In this document: positions 38,875 to 47,342 of the stretch, in pieces | Layout of the letters: each line of letters opens with the position of its first letter | How positions within the stretch are numbered: position 1 is the first letter of the stretch | From: Methanohalophilus euhalobius | Lineage (GTDB): Archaea > Halobacteriota > Methanosarcinia > Methanosarcinales > Methanosarcinaceae | Assembly (NCBI RefSeq): GCF_900215215.1 | Contig: NZ_OBDR01000004.1 | Location: 62,001 to 126,000 of the forward strand | Direction of reading: 5' to 3' | Length of the DNA stretch: 64,000 bases | The notes under the pieces: model-generated | Told to the model about the DNA's origin: nothing | Seen by the model: only the letters and a program-made list of their open reading frames with translations | The model's database searches: none | Made by a program: the position numbers and the translations under genes

Positions 38875-38912
38875 GTAAAGCATATATGCATCTGCGGGCA
38901 TGAATATTGAAT

Positions 38913-39998
38913 ATGCTATTCGATCCGATCAATATTGAAGGTTTATCCATCCCGAACAGATTTGTACGCTCAGCAACCCATGAATGGCTGGCAGAGGAAG
39001 ACGGCACACCCACAGCAGCTATAGGGGATATCTATGAAGAGCTGGCCAAAAATGAGGTTGGGCTTATTGTAACGGGATATTCTTACGTAAATCCTGCTGG
39101 TAAAAGCGATGGTTTGCAGCAGGGTATCTATGATGACCGTTTTATAGGCCCTTACAGGAAGATTGTTGAAAGAGTTCATTCCTATGAGAGTAAAATCGTT
39201 CTCCAGATTGTACATGGGGGACGACAATCAATGACACAGCACGGTTATCCTCTGCTTGCTCCTTCAGCGGTTGAAGACAGTTCCACAGGTAAACTTCCAA
39301 GGGCAATGACAGAAGAAGAGATCCTGGAAACCATTGATGATTTTGCTAATGCTAGCCGCAGGGCAATGGAGGCAGGTTTTGACGGGGTACAACTGCACTG
39401 TGCCCATGGCTTTTTGCTGAGTAGTTTTATCTCGCCCTATACCAACAGGCGTGAAGATAAATGGGGTGGTTCTGTGGAAAACCGTACACGTATAATCACC
39501 GAGATAGTGCGCCGTATCCGGGAGGATGTCTCTCCTGATTTTCCTGTAATGGTCAAACTGAATGCAACCGATGGTTTTGATATATATTCTGGTCACATTA
39601 GCCTGGATGCACCTGAATGCGTGGAAATTGCTGCCCTTCTTGAAAAAGCGGGAGTATGTGCCATAGAGGTAAGTGGTGGAATTGTCGAGGCTGGTTCTGT
39701 GATGTCCCAGCCCGGGGTTGATTCAGAGGAAAAGGAAGCCTACTTCAGACGTTATGCCAAGATGATAAAAGATACTGTAAGTATACCCGTAATACTGGTG
39801 GGCGGTATCCGTACAAGAGCCGTTATGGATGAAGTCCTCAGGGTTTATGCGGATATGGTCTCCATGAGTCGTCCGTTCATCAGTGAACCAGACCTTGTGA
39901 AAAAACTGGAGAACGGAACAGAAGGGGCGCGCTGTGTTTCATGTAACCGTTGTTTTGATAAAGGTGGCATTAGATGCAATTATGATTTTGGCCTCTAA
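38913..39998 (+). CDS. Old-yellow-enzyme family NADH:flavin oxidoreductase
   Basis: An FMN-binding TIM-barrel oxidoreductase of 361 residues. Recognisable blocks are IPNRFVRSATHEW at the N terminus, LQIVHGGRQS, QLHCAHGFLLSSFISPYTNRR in the active site, and VILVGGIRTRAVMDEVL for phosphate binding. The C terminus carries CVSCNRCFD, a cysteine cluster like that of the [4Fe-4S]-containing class, but the large FAD-binding domains of 2,4-dienoyl-CoA reductase are absent. The substrate is unknown. The start is the ATG at 38913; a TTG two codons earlier is possible. Confidence 0.88.
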   Translation: MLFDPINIEGLSIPNRFVRSATHEWLAEEDGTPTAAIGDIYEELAKNEVGLIVTGYSYVNPAGKSDGLQQGIYDDRFIGPYRKIVERVHSYESKIVLQIVHGGRQSMTQHGYPLLAPSAVEDSSTGKLPRAMTEEEILETIDDFANASRRAMEAGFDGVQLHCAHGFLLSSFISPYTNRREDKWGGSVENRTRIITEIVRRIREDVSPDFPVMVKLNATDGFDIYSGHISLDAPECVEIAALLEKAGVCAIEVSGGIVEAGSVMSQPGVDSEEKEAYFRRYAKMIKDTVSIPVILVGGIRTRAVMDEVLRVYADMVSMSRPFISEPDLVKKLENGTEGARCVSCNRCFDKGGIRCNYDFGL

Positions 39999-40108
39999 TG
40001 CCAGGATCATTCTTTTAAAGCAAAAGAAATATTTCCGGGCATAAACATGCTTAGTTCCCGTGCAGGTCAACTTACCCTATATATAGGGCGTTGTACATCT
40101 TGTATCTC

Positions 40109-40765
40109 ATGCGACTTGATGTATATCTTATAGAAACTGGCTTTTTCAGTTCCCGGGGAAGGGCTAAGAAGGCAATAAGTGAAGGGCATGTGAAAGTTGA
40201 TGGCAACGTCACAACGAAATCTTCCCGTGAAGTGTCCGAGTTCAATGAAATAGAAGTCGATGAAGGGCTGGATAAACCGCGGGGATATTTTAAACTTCGT
40301 AACATACAGGAAAAATTCGATTTAATCAAAGAAGGCGACCGTGTATTGGACCTGGGTTCCAGTGCTGGGGGCTTCCTGATGTTTGCTTGTGAACTCGGTG
40401 CGAACGTAGTAGGAATTGAATACAGCCGCCATTTTCGCTCAGAACTAGGGAGACTGGCCTATGAAAACCCAAATATTACCATAATCTTTGATGATGTATT
40501 TACGATGCCGACATCTAAAATACCTGGAAGTCCCTTTGACGTATTGCTTACTGATATGACTCTTGAGCCCGAGGCTTCGATAGAGGCCCTCGGCAAGGTA
40601 CTCCCCCTTCTCAAGAAAGGTGGAATGATTTTTCAGGTAATTAAACTGGGCAGGGGAAGAAATAAAAAACACCTGGTTGAAAATATTAAATCACTGGGAA
40701 TCGAAGTCCTGGAAGTCCTGGATTCTGCCCAGAGGGAATTTTACGTAGTGGCAAAAAAGACATGA
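40109..40765 (+). CDS. S4-domain FtsJ-like RNA methyltransferase (TlyA-like)
   Basis: The 218-residue protein has an N-terminal S4 RNA-binding domain (MRLDVYLIETGFFSSRGRAKKAISEGHVKVDG) and a C-terminal Rossmann methyltransferase with the SAM loop VLDLGSSAGGF near residue 79 and DVLLTDMT as motif IV. The plan resembles TlyA-type 2'-O-methyltransferases acting on rRNA. The ATG is chosen because a TATA box (CCTATATATAGG, 40077-40088) lies about 26 bases upstream, predicting a leaderless mRNA. It is followed after 7 bases by DUF2119. Substrate RNA unknown. Confidence 0.86.
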   Translation: MRLDVYLIETGFFSSRGRAKKAISEGHVKVDGNVTTKSSREVSEFNEIEVDEGLDKPRGYFKLRNIQEKFDLIKEGDRVLDLGSSAGGFLMFACELGANVVGIEYSRHFRSELGRLAYENPNITIIFDDVFTMPTSKIPGSPFDVLLTDMTLEPEASIEALGKVLPLLKKGGMIFQVIKLGRGRNKKHLVENIKSLGIEVLEVLDSAQREFYVVAKKT

Positions 40766-40772
40766 GGAACTT

Positions 40773-41351
40773 ATGTTGCTCAAGGTTTATGGTAAAGGCA
40801 GGCCTTACAGGTTTTTTGCTGCAGGGATGCATGGTGGTGAGTGGAAAGACACTTCCAACCTTCTGCTGGAGTTGAACCCTCCATTGTCGGGTTCTCTTTT
40901 TCTGTTGCCCCTTGTTGACCGGGGTCGCTATCTCTCTACTCTTCAGGATGGCTACTACAAAGGTCCCGGTTCTAATATTCCTGTTTTTGTGAACAATTAT
41001 GCGCCTGAGATATATATTGAGATTCATTCCTATTCAAAGCAGAATTTTCATAAACTTGCCGGAGGGGATCGTATTTCCAGAATAGGTGTCCCTCCTTACA
41101 GTGTGCTGGAAGAAGGCCTGCTACTTGGTTCGGTGTCTCCTCACATCAGGCTACATTTCCCCAAAGAGGCCCTCTGCTTATCTCTGGAGGTGCAAAGGGA
41201 AAATCCTGCATCATATGAACTTGCACTGCATATGCTTGATAGGATGAAAGAGTGTAGGGGTCGGGATGATTTTATAGCCTTTTTGAATAAAGAATATCCA
41301 TCTGCGGTTCTTAAGGCAATTGAAAATTACAAAAAGTTTTATGGCCTGTGA
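40773..41351 (+). CDS. DUF2119 family protein, predicted M14-like zinc hydrolase
   Basis: A 192-residue archaeal protein. AGMHGGEWKD near residue 17 matches the zinc-binding HxxE element of the succinylglutamate-desuccinylase and carboxypeptidase A clan, and EIYIEIHSYSK (about 80-90) could supply the third ligand, with LEVQRENP as a possible catalytic Glu. It is shorter than true M14 enzymes. The substrate is unknown. TGAGGA precedes the ATG and it is co-transcribed with the S4-FtsJ methyltransferase. Confidence 0.8.
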   Translation: MLLKVYGKGRPYRFFAAGMHGGEWKDTSNLLLELNPPLSGSLFLLPLVDRGRYLSTLQDGYYKGPGSNIPVFVNNYAPEIYIEIHSYSKQNFHKLAGGDRISRIGVPPYSVLEEGLLLGSVSPHIRLHFPKEALCLSLEVQRENPASYELALHMLDRMKECRGRDDFIAFLNKEYPSAVLKAIENYKKFYGL

Positions 41352-41366
41352 ATATATCACAGGCCA
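41342..41366. terminator. Bidirectional hairpin between convergent genes
   Basis: TGGCCTGTGA, a five-base loop ATATA, and TCACAGGCCA form a perfect 10-bp hairpin overlapping the DUF2119 stop codon and lying 10 bases beyond the thermosome stop on the other strand. It could end both transcripts. Confidence 0.6.
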
Positions 41367-41375
41367 GACGGCCAT

Positions 41376-43004
41376 TTAGAAAGGCCTGTTGTAGTTATGG
41401 ACATTATGTTCGGGTTTGACATCCATCATATCTTTTTTCTGTGCCCTCATCATGTCGTCGATCCTCAGGATCATGGTTGCAACTTCTGAAGCAGACCTTA
41501 TAGTTTGGGTTTTTACACGAAGGGGATCCACTATTCCTTTTTCAACCATGTCAAGATAATCGCCGCTGTAGATGTCCAATCCGATATTGGGATTTTTGAC
41601 ATGTGCATTACGCAGTTTCAGGATTACGGATGTCGCGTCCATTCCACCGTTTTCAGCAATAGCCATGGGTATGGATTCTACAGCATCGGCAAATGCAGTG
41701 ATTGCAAGTTGTTCCCTGCCACCTATGGATGAAGCATAATTGCGCAGTCTCTGGGCAATTTCCACTTCTGCTGCACCGCCACCTGCCACAATCTTGCCAT
41801 CCTCAAAGACTGAGTTGATAACATGGAGTGCGTCATCAAAGGCTCTTTCCAGATTGTCCGTGACATGCTCGGTACTTCCACGAAGCAGAATGGTAATTAC
41901 CTTTGTATTTTCACATTTCTTTATGAATATCTTGGCAACGGTGGACTCTCCTTCTTCTCCGACTTCGCCTGCATGTCCCAGGTCCTCTTCACTGAGATCA
42001 AAGACCTTTTTCACGATTTTTGCACCTGTTGCATAGGACAGGTTCCTGATATCATCATCACTGACTCTGCGGATACCCATAACACCGCTCTTTTGCAAGT
42101 AATGTGCTACCTTGTCGCCGATATTCTTGGAGCATATTACGACGTTTGCCCCGGTTTTGATGACATGGTCAGCCATCTGTTTGAAATCATCCTCTTCACG
42201 GGCAAGGAATTGTTGCATTTCATCAGCATTGCTAATTTGTAATTTGGATGTGTTTGATGTTTTCTGGGTTTCAAGAGGTGTGTCTATAATAGCGATCTTT
42301 GCATCCTTTACAGTTTTTGGCATACCAGGGTGTACCCTGTACTTGTTGAGCATTATGCCATCGAGGATCTCTGTTTCACTGACACTTTTTCCGGGTTCCT
42401 GTCTGAGGATTATGTCGTTGTCTACATTGACACTTCCCTTTTTGCTAATCTGCAGGATTGCATCCACACAAAGTGCTGCAAGTATCTCCTTGTTTGTTTC
42501 GGAAGCTTTTCCTGACATAGAAGTGCTGGCGATTTTTTCAAGAGCTTCCCTGTTTCCTTCGGATACATCTATGGCAAATTCATTGAGAATTTCCAGAGCT
42601 TTTTCAGATGCATTTTCGAATCCTCTTACAAGAACACGTGCGTGTACACCTTCTTCTATAAGATCGGATGCTTTGTCAAGTAATGTACCTGCAGTCACAA
42701 CTGCACTGGTTGTACCGTCACCTGCAATCTCTTCCTGGGTACGGGCAACCTCTACGATCATTTTGGCAGTTGGATGCTCGATATCCATTCCCTTGAGGAT
42801 CATGGCCCCGTCGTTGGTGAGGACTATGTCTCCAATGGAGTTTACCATCATTTTGTCCATGCCCTTGGGTCCAAGGGTAGTCTTAACAATGTTTGCTACT
42901 GCCTTTGCCGCGGCGATGTTTACGGATAAAGCATCCTTTCCCTGCTTGTGTTCGGTGCGGGGATTCACGATGTAGGCGGGTTGTCCGCCATAATGTCCTG
43001 GCAT
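41376..43004 (-). CDS. thsA: Thermosome (group II chaperonin) subunit
   Basis: ATP-driven double-ring protein-folding chaperone. The 542-residue protein has LGPKGMDKM and NDGAMILKGMDIEHPTAKM at the N terminus, the ATPase signature AGDGTTSAVV (about 93-102), and GGGAAEVEIAQRL with DAVESIPMAIAENGGMD toward the C terminus. The C terminus ends in NVHNYNRPF and lacks the Gly-Met-rich tail of many thermosome subunits. AGGAGGT lies nine bases before the ATG. The exact paralogue letter is not determined. Confidence 0.96.
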   Translation of the reverse strand: MPGHYGGQPAYIVNPRTEHKQGKDALSVNIAAAKAVANIVKTTLGPKGMDKMMVNSIGDIVLTNDGAMILKGMDIEHPTAKMIVEVARTQEEIAGDGTTSAVVTAGTLLDKASDLIEEGVHARVLVRGFENASEKALEILNEFAIDVSEGNREALEKIASTSMSGKASETNKEILAALCVDAILQISKKGSVNVDNDIILRQEPGKSVSETEILDGIMLNKYRVHPGMPKTVKDAKIAIIDTPLETQKTSNTSKLQISNADEMQQFLAREEDDFKQMADHVIKTGANVVICSKNIGDKVAHYLQKSGVMGIRRVSDDDIRNLSYATGAKIVKKVFDLSEEDLGHAGEVGEEGESTVAKIFIKKCENTKVITILLRGSTEHVTDNLERAFDDALHVINSVFEDGKIVAGGGAAEVEIAQRLRNYASSIGGREQLAITAFADAVESIPMAIAENGGMDATSVILKLRNAHVKNPNIGLDIYSGDYLDMVEKGIVDPLRVKTQTIRSASEVATMILRIDDMMRAQKKDMMDVKPEHNVHNYNRPF

Positions 43005-43060
43005 TGATGTTGAACCTCCTGATGAATAATCTGTATATAAAGAAATCTAACTGTCTATGG

Positions 43061-43072
43061 TTCTATAAATAC
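43061..43072 (-). promoter_or_regulatory. Thermosome promoter TATA element
   Basis: GTATTTATAGAA on the minus strand lies about 60 bases before the thermosome ATG, giving a predicted leader near 36 bases that includes AGGAGGT. The divergent dphB promoter lies just to the right. Confidence 0.5.
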
Positions 43073-43113
43073 GTTTCGCAGTAACTCTCTGCTATTGCTA
43101 GCCTTTTCAAAAC

Positions 43114-43128
43114 CTTTAATATATAGAG
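43114..43128 (+). promoter_or_regulatory. dphB promoter TATA element (leaderless mRNA predicted)
   Basis: CTTTAATATATAGAG is centred about 26 bases before the dphB ATG, so transcription should begin at or next to the start codon. No Shine-Dalgarno is visible, which agrees. Confidence 0.55.
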
Positions 43129-43146
43129 CGGGGTCTTATAAAGCCT

Positions 43147-43953
43147 ATGCTTTATTTTGTCGGACTTGGGTTATTTGATGAAAAGGATGTTTCTGTAAAG
43201 GGGCTTGAAGTTATAAAAAATGCCGGTAAGGTGTATGTGGAATTTTATACTTCCCGATTGATGGGTGCGGATAAAGAAAAGATGGAAAACCTGTATGGCA
43301 GGGAAATACACGTTCTTGACAGGCAGGAAGTAGAGCAAGATCCCTGGTGGCTTGAAGAAGCAAAAGAGATCAATATAGCTTTTCTGACAGGCGGGGACAC
43401 GATGGTATCCACTACTCATGTAGATATCCGGCTCAGAGCAATGGAGATGGGCATTGAAACCTGTTTGATCCACGGCGCTTCCATAGTCTCTGCTATCTGT
43501 GGTCTGACTGGCCTCCAGAATTACAGGTTTGGCAAAGCAGCAACCATTCCTTATCCATACACGAGCACCCGGGGAAATACAATTATTTCTGAAACTCCCT
43601 ATGATACTATTCTACACAACAGACAGATGGGTCTGCATACGGCTGTATTTCTTGATATTGATATGGATAAGGGTTATATGACGGTTAATCAGGGAATTGA
43701 GCTCTTGCTTCAGGTAGATGAAAAAAGAGGTGAAAATCTCATAAAAGGTTCAATAGCTGTGGGTATTGCAAATGCAGGTTCTGAGAAACCTATTGTAAGG
43801 GCAGATTTTGCTGAAAATCTCGAAAGTTGTGATTTTGGTTCTCCCCTGCATATTGTAGTTATTCCGGCAGATCTGCATTTTGTCGAGGCAGAATCCCTTA
43901 TTAAACTAGCGGATGCACCTGAATCTATCCTTGAAGAAGGAGACATAAATTAA
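43147..43953 (+). CDS. dphB: Diphthine synthase
   Basis: Methyltransferase that builds the diphthamide precursor on elongation factor 2. The 268-residue protein is typical in length. MLYFVGLGLFDEKDVSVKGL at the N terminus, FLTGGDTMVSTTHVDIRLRA near 75 and GLTGLQNYRFGKAATIPYPY near 120 are family blocks of the tetrapyrrole-methylase fold. It is divergent from the thermosome gene and is 45 bases before the HerA-type gene. Confidence 0.97.
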   Translation: MLYFVGLGLFDEKDVSVKGLEVIKNAGKVYVEFYTSRLMGADKEKMENLYGREIHVLDRQEVEQDPWWLEEAKEINIAFLTGGDTMVSTTHVDIRLRAMEMGIETCLIHGASIVSAICGLTGLQNYRFGKAATIPYPYTSTRGNTIISETPYDTILHNRQMGLHTAVFLDIDMDKGYMTVNQGIELLLQVDEKRGENLIKGSIAVGIANAGSEKPIVRADFAENLESCDFGSPLHIVVIPADLHFVEAESLIKLADAPESILEEGDIN

Positions 43954-43998
43954 TTTGAAGTATTTTGAGTGAAAATTGTTTACTGGTGAGAGTATAAT

Positions 43999-45621
43999 AT
44001 GGTACGTGGTTCAGTAGGAGTCATATTTGGTGAAACAGGAACTCTTAATTTCAAGTTCCTGATATCGGACAGTACGGCAGTTCTGAGAGGGCATTATGTC
44101 AAAATATGGCATGAGACCGATGGCTGGATACTTGCACAGGTAATGTCAATTGTGCGCTCCAGTGAAAAATATTCTCTGGAAGAAGCCAAAAAAGGGCAGA
44201 GGAAAGATCGAAATGATGACCGTATAGTGGCCTCTGCCACAATAATAGGAAGCAGGGATGATCGTGGTCTTTTAAGGGCACCTATGAGTCCTTTCAGTCC
44301 CGGGGATCAGGTCTATCTGGCAGATGATACACTTATTAGAGATACACTGGGTCTTGTGGGAGATGACATGTATATTGGATTGCTTGAAGGTACCGGTATT
44401 CCTGTACATCTTAATGTGAACAGTCTTGTACAGAAACATTGTAGCATCCTTGCAAAAACCGGTAGTGGTAAGTCTTACACTGCCGGAGTAATTCTTGAAG
44501 AATTACTTGATCATAATGTGCCCATGTTGATAATTGATCCTCATAGTGAGTATTCTTCCCTTAAAGAATCAGCCAGTGGAAATGAAGGTGACCTAAAAAA
44601 ATACGGTATAAAATCCAAAGGATACGGCTCCAGGATACAGGTTTATACTCCTGCCGATAAATCAATTAATCCAAATGCTGATCATCTTTTCAGGTTAAAC
44701 GGGGTTAATCTTACTCCCAGTGAACTGATGACTTTATTTCCTGATAATTTTAACAGTACCCATTCCGGTATTCTCTATGAAGCTGTACACAGGTTACGTG
44801 CTGATGTGGAAACCTATTTCCTTGATGATATAATCAGGGAGGTCAGTAATAATGAAAGCAAGGCCCGCTGGAATGTAATTAATTTACTTGAAGACATTAA
44901 CCAGCTGGATATACTTTCCCCTCAACCTACTCCGGTTGAAGAATTAATGCAGGATGGAAAGGCTTCGATCATTGACCTGAAAGGGGTCCCTCCTCATATA
45001 CAGACAATGATTGTGGCCCAGCTCTGTGATACTCTTTTTGAAGCTCGCAAACTTGGCACGATTCCTCCGGGAATGCTGGTTGTGGAAGAAGCCCATAATT
45101 TTGCTCCTGAAAGAGGGTATAGCAAGAGTTCCAGTTCCGAAATTCTCCGCACAATAGCCTCAGAAGGGCGAAAGTTTGGTTTGGGGATGCTGGTTATCTC
45201 CCAGAGGCCTGCAAGGGTTGATAAAAATGTACTTTCACAGTGTGGAAGCCAGATTATATTGAAAATTACCAATCCAAATGACCTTAAATCCATCAGTAAA
45301 GGTCTGGAGGGTGTGAATTCCTATGTAGAAGAAGAATTGTTACGCCTGCCACCCGGGATTGCGATGCTGGTGAGCAATGATATTGAACGCCCGATTCTTG
45401 TGGATATACGTGCCAGGAAATCCAGGCATGGTGGGGAATCTGTGAAAATTCTCAATAAATCCTCCCGTAAAATATCTCCCGGTACCAAAAAAGAGTCCAA
45501 AACAGAACCTGTAAACGAAAAGAAATCCCAATCCCCGCCACCTAAAAGGAAACCAAGCCGCAATCCCAAGAAAGATAGCGGAGGTCTTTTCAATAAGCTG
45601 TTTGGCTCTGAAAGTAAATAA
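43999..45621 (+). CDS. HerA-like hexameric ATPase (DUF87)
   Basis: A 540-residue DNA translocase of the FtsK-HerA class. The N-terminal HAS-barrel-like region (about 1-140) is followed by Walker A KTGSGKSYT (about 153-161), Walker B MLVVEEAHNF (about 357-366) and SQRPARVDKNVLSQCGSQI with the arginine finger. The last 70 residues are Lys, Ser and Pro rich and end in a short hydrophobic GGLFNKLFG motif. A NurA nuclease, the usual partner, is not adjacent. The downstream neighbour is DUF357, 10 bases away. It may process DNA ends; not shown by the sequence alone. Confidence 0.88.
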   Translation: MVRGSVGVIFGETGTLNFKFLISDSTAVLRGHYVKIWHETDGWILAQVMSIVRSSEKYSLEEAKKGQRKDRNDDRIVASATIIGSRDDRGLLRAPMSPFSPGDQVYLADDTLIRDTLGLVGDDMYIGLLEGTGIPVHLNVNSLVQKHCSILAKTGSGKSYTAGVILEELLDHNVPMLIIDPHSEYSSLKESASGNEGDLKKYGIKSKGYGSRIQVYTPADKSINPNADHLFRLNGVNLTPSELMTLFPDNFNSTHSGILYEAVHRLRADVETYFLDDIIREVSNNESKARWNVINLLEDINQLDILSPQPTPVEELMQDGKASIIDLKGVPPHIQTMIVAQLCDTLFEARKLGTIPPGMLVVEEAHNFAPERGYSKSSSSEILRTIASEGRKFGLGMLVISQRPARVDKNVLSQCGSQIILKITNPNDLKSISKGLEGVNSYVEEELLRLPPGIAMLVSNDIERPILVDIRARKSRHGGESVKILNKSSRKISPGTKKESKTEPVNEKKSQSPPPKRKPSRNPKKDSGGLFNKLFGSESK

Positions 45622-45631
45622 GGTGTTATAA

Positions 45632-45913
45632 ATGGCAGCGGATTTGAATGAGAAAGTTGGACGATATGAAAAATTGCTTAAAAAAGCTCTGGAACTTGCA
45701 CAACCTGCTCCCAAGGCCAATTCCCATTTGATGAAAGTAGCAGATGATTACGTGGATATGGCTCAATCCTATTATAATGACGGTCTTCATTTTATTAAGA
45801 TTGGGGATCCGGTAAATGCCCTTGTATGTTTCAGTTATGGACATGCCTGGCTGGATGCCGGTGCAAAGCTCGGGATTTTTGATGTGGATGATGATGTGTT
45901 ATTTACAATATGA
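45632..45913 (+). CDS. DUF357 family protein
   Basis: A 93-residue helical archaeal protein of unknown function. The block VDMAQSYYNDGLHFIKIGDPVNALVCFSYGHAWLDAGAKLG is the family hallmark and looks like a helical-hairpin (TPR-like) pair. It starts 10 bases after the HerA-like gene, so the two are likely one unit. No catalytic residues are evident. Confidence 0.85.
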   Translation: MAADLNEKVGRYEKLLKKALELAQPAPKANSHLMKVADDYVDMAQSYYNDGLHFIKIGDPVNALVCFSYGHAWLDAGAKLGIFDVDDDVLFTI

Positions 45914-46074
45914 TCTGCCATACCTTATTCAAATTCGGTTTAAGCAGAGAATTAATATAAGTGAAACGAATATGACTGAGTTTATTGCTTAATATACTAT
46001 TTGTGCTTATTAGTTTTGATGGCGATGTTTTAATTTGAGAGAATGTAGAAGTTTTAAACCTGGAGACGAAAAGT

Positions 46075-46419
46075 ATGCCGAGTTATCATGTAACCCTTGA
46101 AGCCGCCTGGTTGGTAAGGGATGTGAAAAGCGCAGATGATGCCATTGGTGTAGCAATTGCTGAAGCCGGAAAGAGGCTCAATCCCAAACTTGATTTTGTT
46201 GAAGTTGATGTGGGTTCTACTTTCTGTCCTGCCTGTAATGAACCTTTTAGTAGTGTTTTCATAGCAGCAAATACCGGTATAGTCGGCCTTATCCTGGAAA
46301 TGAAAGTTTTTGATGCTGAAAGTGACGAACATGCTTCCCGTATTGCCAAATCGGTCATCGGAAGGACCTTGAGGGATGTACCTCTTACTGTAATAGATGT
46401 CGAAGAATTTGTCAGATGA
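46075..46419 (+). CDS. DUF555/UPF0212 family protein
   Basis: A 114-residue archaeal conserved protein. The block [20 protein letters not shown] and a zinc-like pair in [10 protein letters not shown] (about 50-59) define the family, along with [16 protein letters not shown] at the C terminus. Function unknown. It is followed 13 bases later by the PfkB kinase, whose GGGAGGT site starts just after its stop. A TATA-like stretch is not obvious in the 160 bases before it. Confidence 0.87.
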   Translation: MPSYHVTLEAAWLVRDVKSADDAIGVAIAEAGKRLNPKLDFVEVDVGSTFCPACNEPFSSVFIAANTGIVGLILEMKVFDAESDEHASRIAKSVIGRTLRDVPLTVIDVEEFVR

Positions 46420-46432
46420 AGTGGGAGGTCTA

Positions 46433-47326
46433 ATGTCGGGACCCATGGATGTTGTAGGACATGCGGCATTGGATTATCTATTTGAAGTAGAACATATCGC
46501 TTCACCCAATGAATCCTATCCGATAACAAGCTACGAAGTGCTTTTCGGAGGGGGTGGTTCCAATATTGCCGCAGCAATGGCGCAGTTGGGCGGTAATTCC
46601 CGTCTGGTTGCTGCTGTAGGGGATGATTTTTCCACAAGCGGCTATGAGCAACATCTGGATAATCTGGGTGTTGATCTTTCTCTCCTTTATCATATAGAAG
46701 GTGAGGAAAGTACCAAAGCTTTTGTCTATACTGACCCAAATCATAACCAATCATCCTACTTTTACTGGGGTTCATCTTCAAAGTTGTCGGATATGGAAAC
46801 TCCAGCGCTGGATTTTGTCCATCTGGCACCTTCTGAGGCAAGTTTCAGTGCCCGGGTGGCTCAGAACTCAGAGTTTGTTTCTTTTGATCCGGGTCAGGAC
46901 CTTGTTACTTACTCAAAAGAGCATCTGATTACGATACTGGATAATACGGATATTCTCTTTGCCAATATCCATGAGCTCAAGCGTGTAAAAGAGATGACGG
47001 GAAGGTCTTTTGATGATCTGAAGCAATCCATTTCAACTATTGTAGTTACCTGTGATTCCAGTGGAAGTAAGATTTATCATAAAAATAAAAAGATCGATAT
47101 TCCTGTCGTGGCCGTAAAAGCTGTGGATCCCACCGGGGCGGGAGATGGTTACAGAGCGGGATTCCTTTTGGCTTTCAGGAAAGGCCTACCCTTTGAGGTA
47201 TGTGGCAAAATAGGTTCAACAGTTGCTTCATTTGAAGTGGAATGTGTTGGATGCCAGACCAATCTGCCAACATGGGGTGCTATGAAAAAAAGATATGAAG
47301 AGAACTTTGGAGCATTGCCCCTCTGA
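46433..47326 (+). CDS. PfkB-family carbohydrate or nucleoside kinase
   Basis: A 297-residue ribokinase-like kinase. The ATG at 46433 (MSGPMDVVGHAALDYLF) has GGGAGGT upstream; an earlier in-frame ATG inside DUF555 is unlikely. The first signature FGGGGSNIAAAMAQLGG is near residue 40 and the ATP-site signature DPTGAGDGYRAGFLLA near 238 contains the catalytic Asp. The substrate cannot be named; archaeal members include ribokinase, ADP-dependent and nucleoside kinases. It is co-transcribed with DUF555. Confidence 0.9.
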   Translation: MSGPMDVVGHAALDYLFEVEHIASPNESYPITSYEVLFGGGGSNIAAAMAQLGGNSRLVAAVGDDFSTSGYEQHLDNLGVDLSLLYHIEGEESTKAFVYTDPNHNQSSYFYWGSSSKLSDMETPALDFVHLAPSEASFSARVAQNSEFVSFDPGQDLVTYSKEHLITILDNTDILFANIHELKRVKEMTGRSFDDLKQSISTIVVTCDSSGSKIYHKNKKIDIPVVAVKAVDPTGAGDGYRAGFLLAFRKGLPFEVCGKIGSTVASFEVECVGCQTNLPTWGAMKKRYEENFGALPL

Positions 47327-47342
47327 TCTCTTCTTTTTTGTT

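Noticed and set aside
42112-42975. 287-codon plus-strand frame
   Set aside because: Antisense shadow of the thermosome gene with Ser-rich composition.
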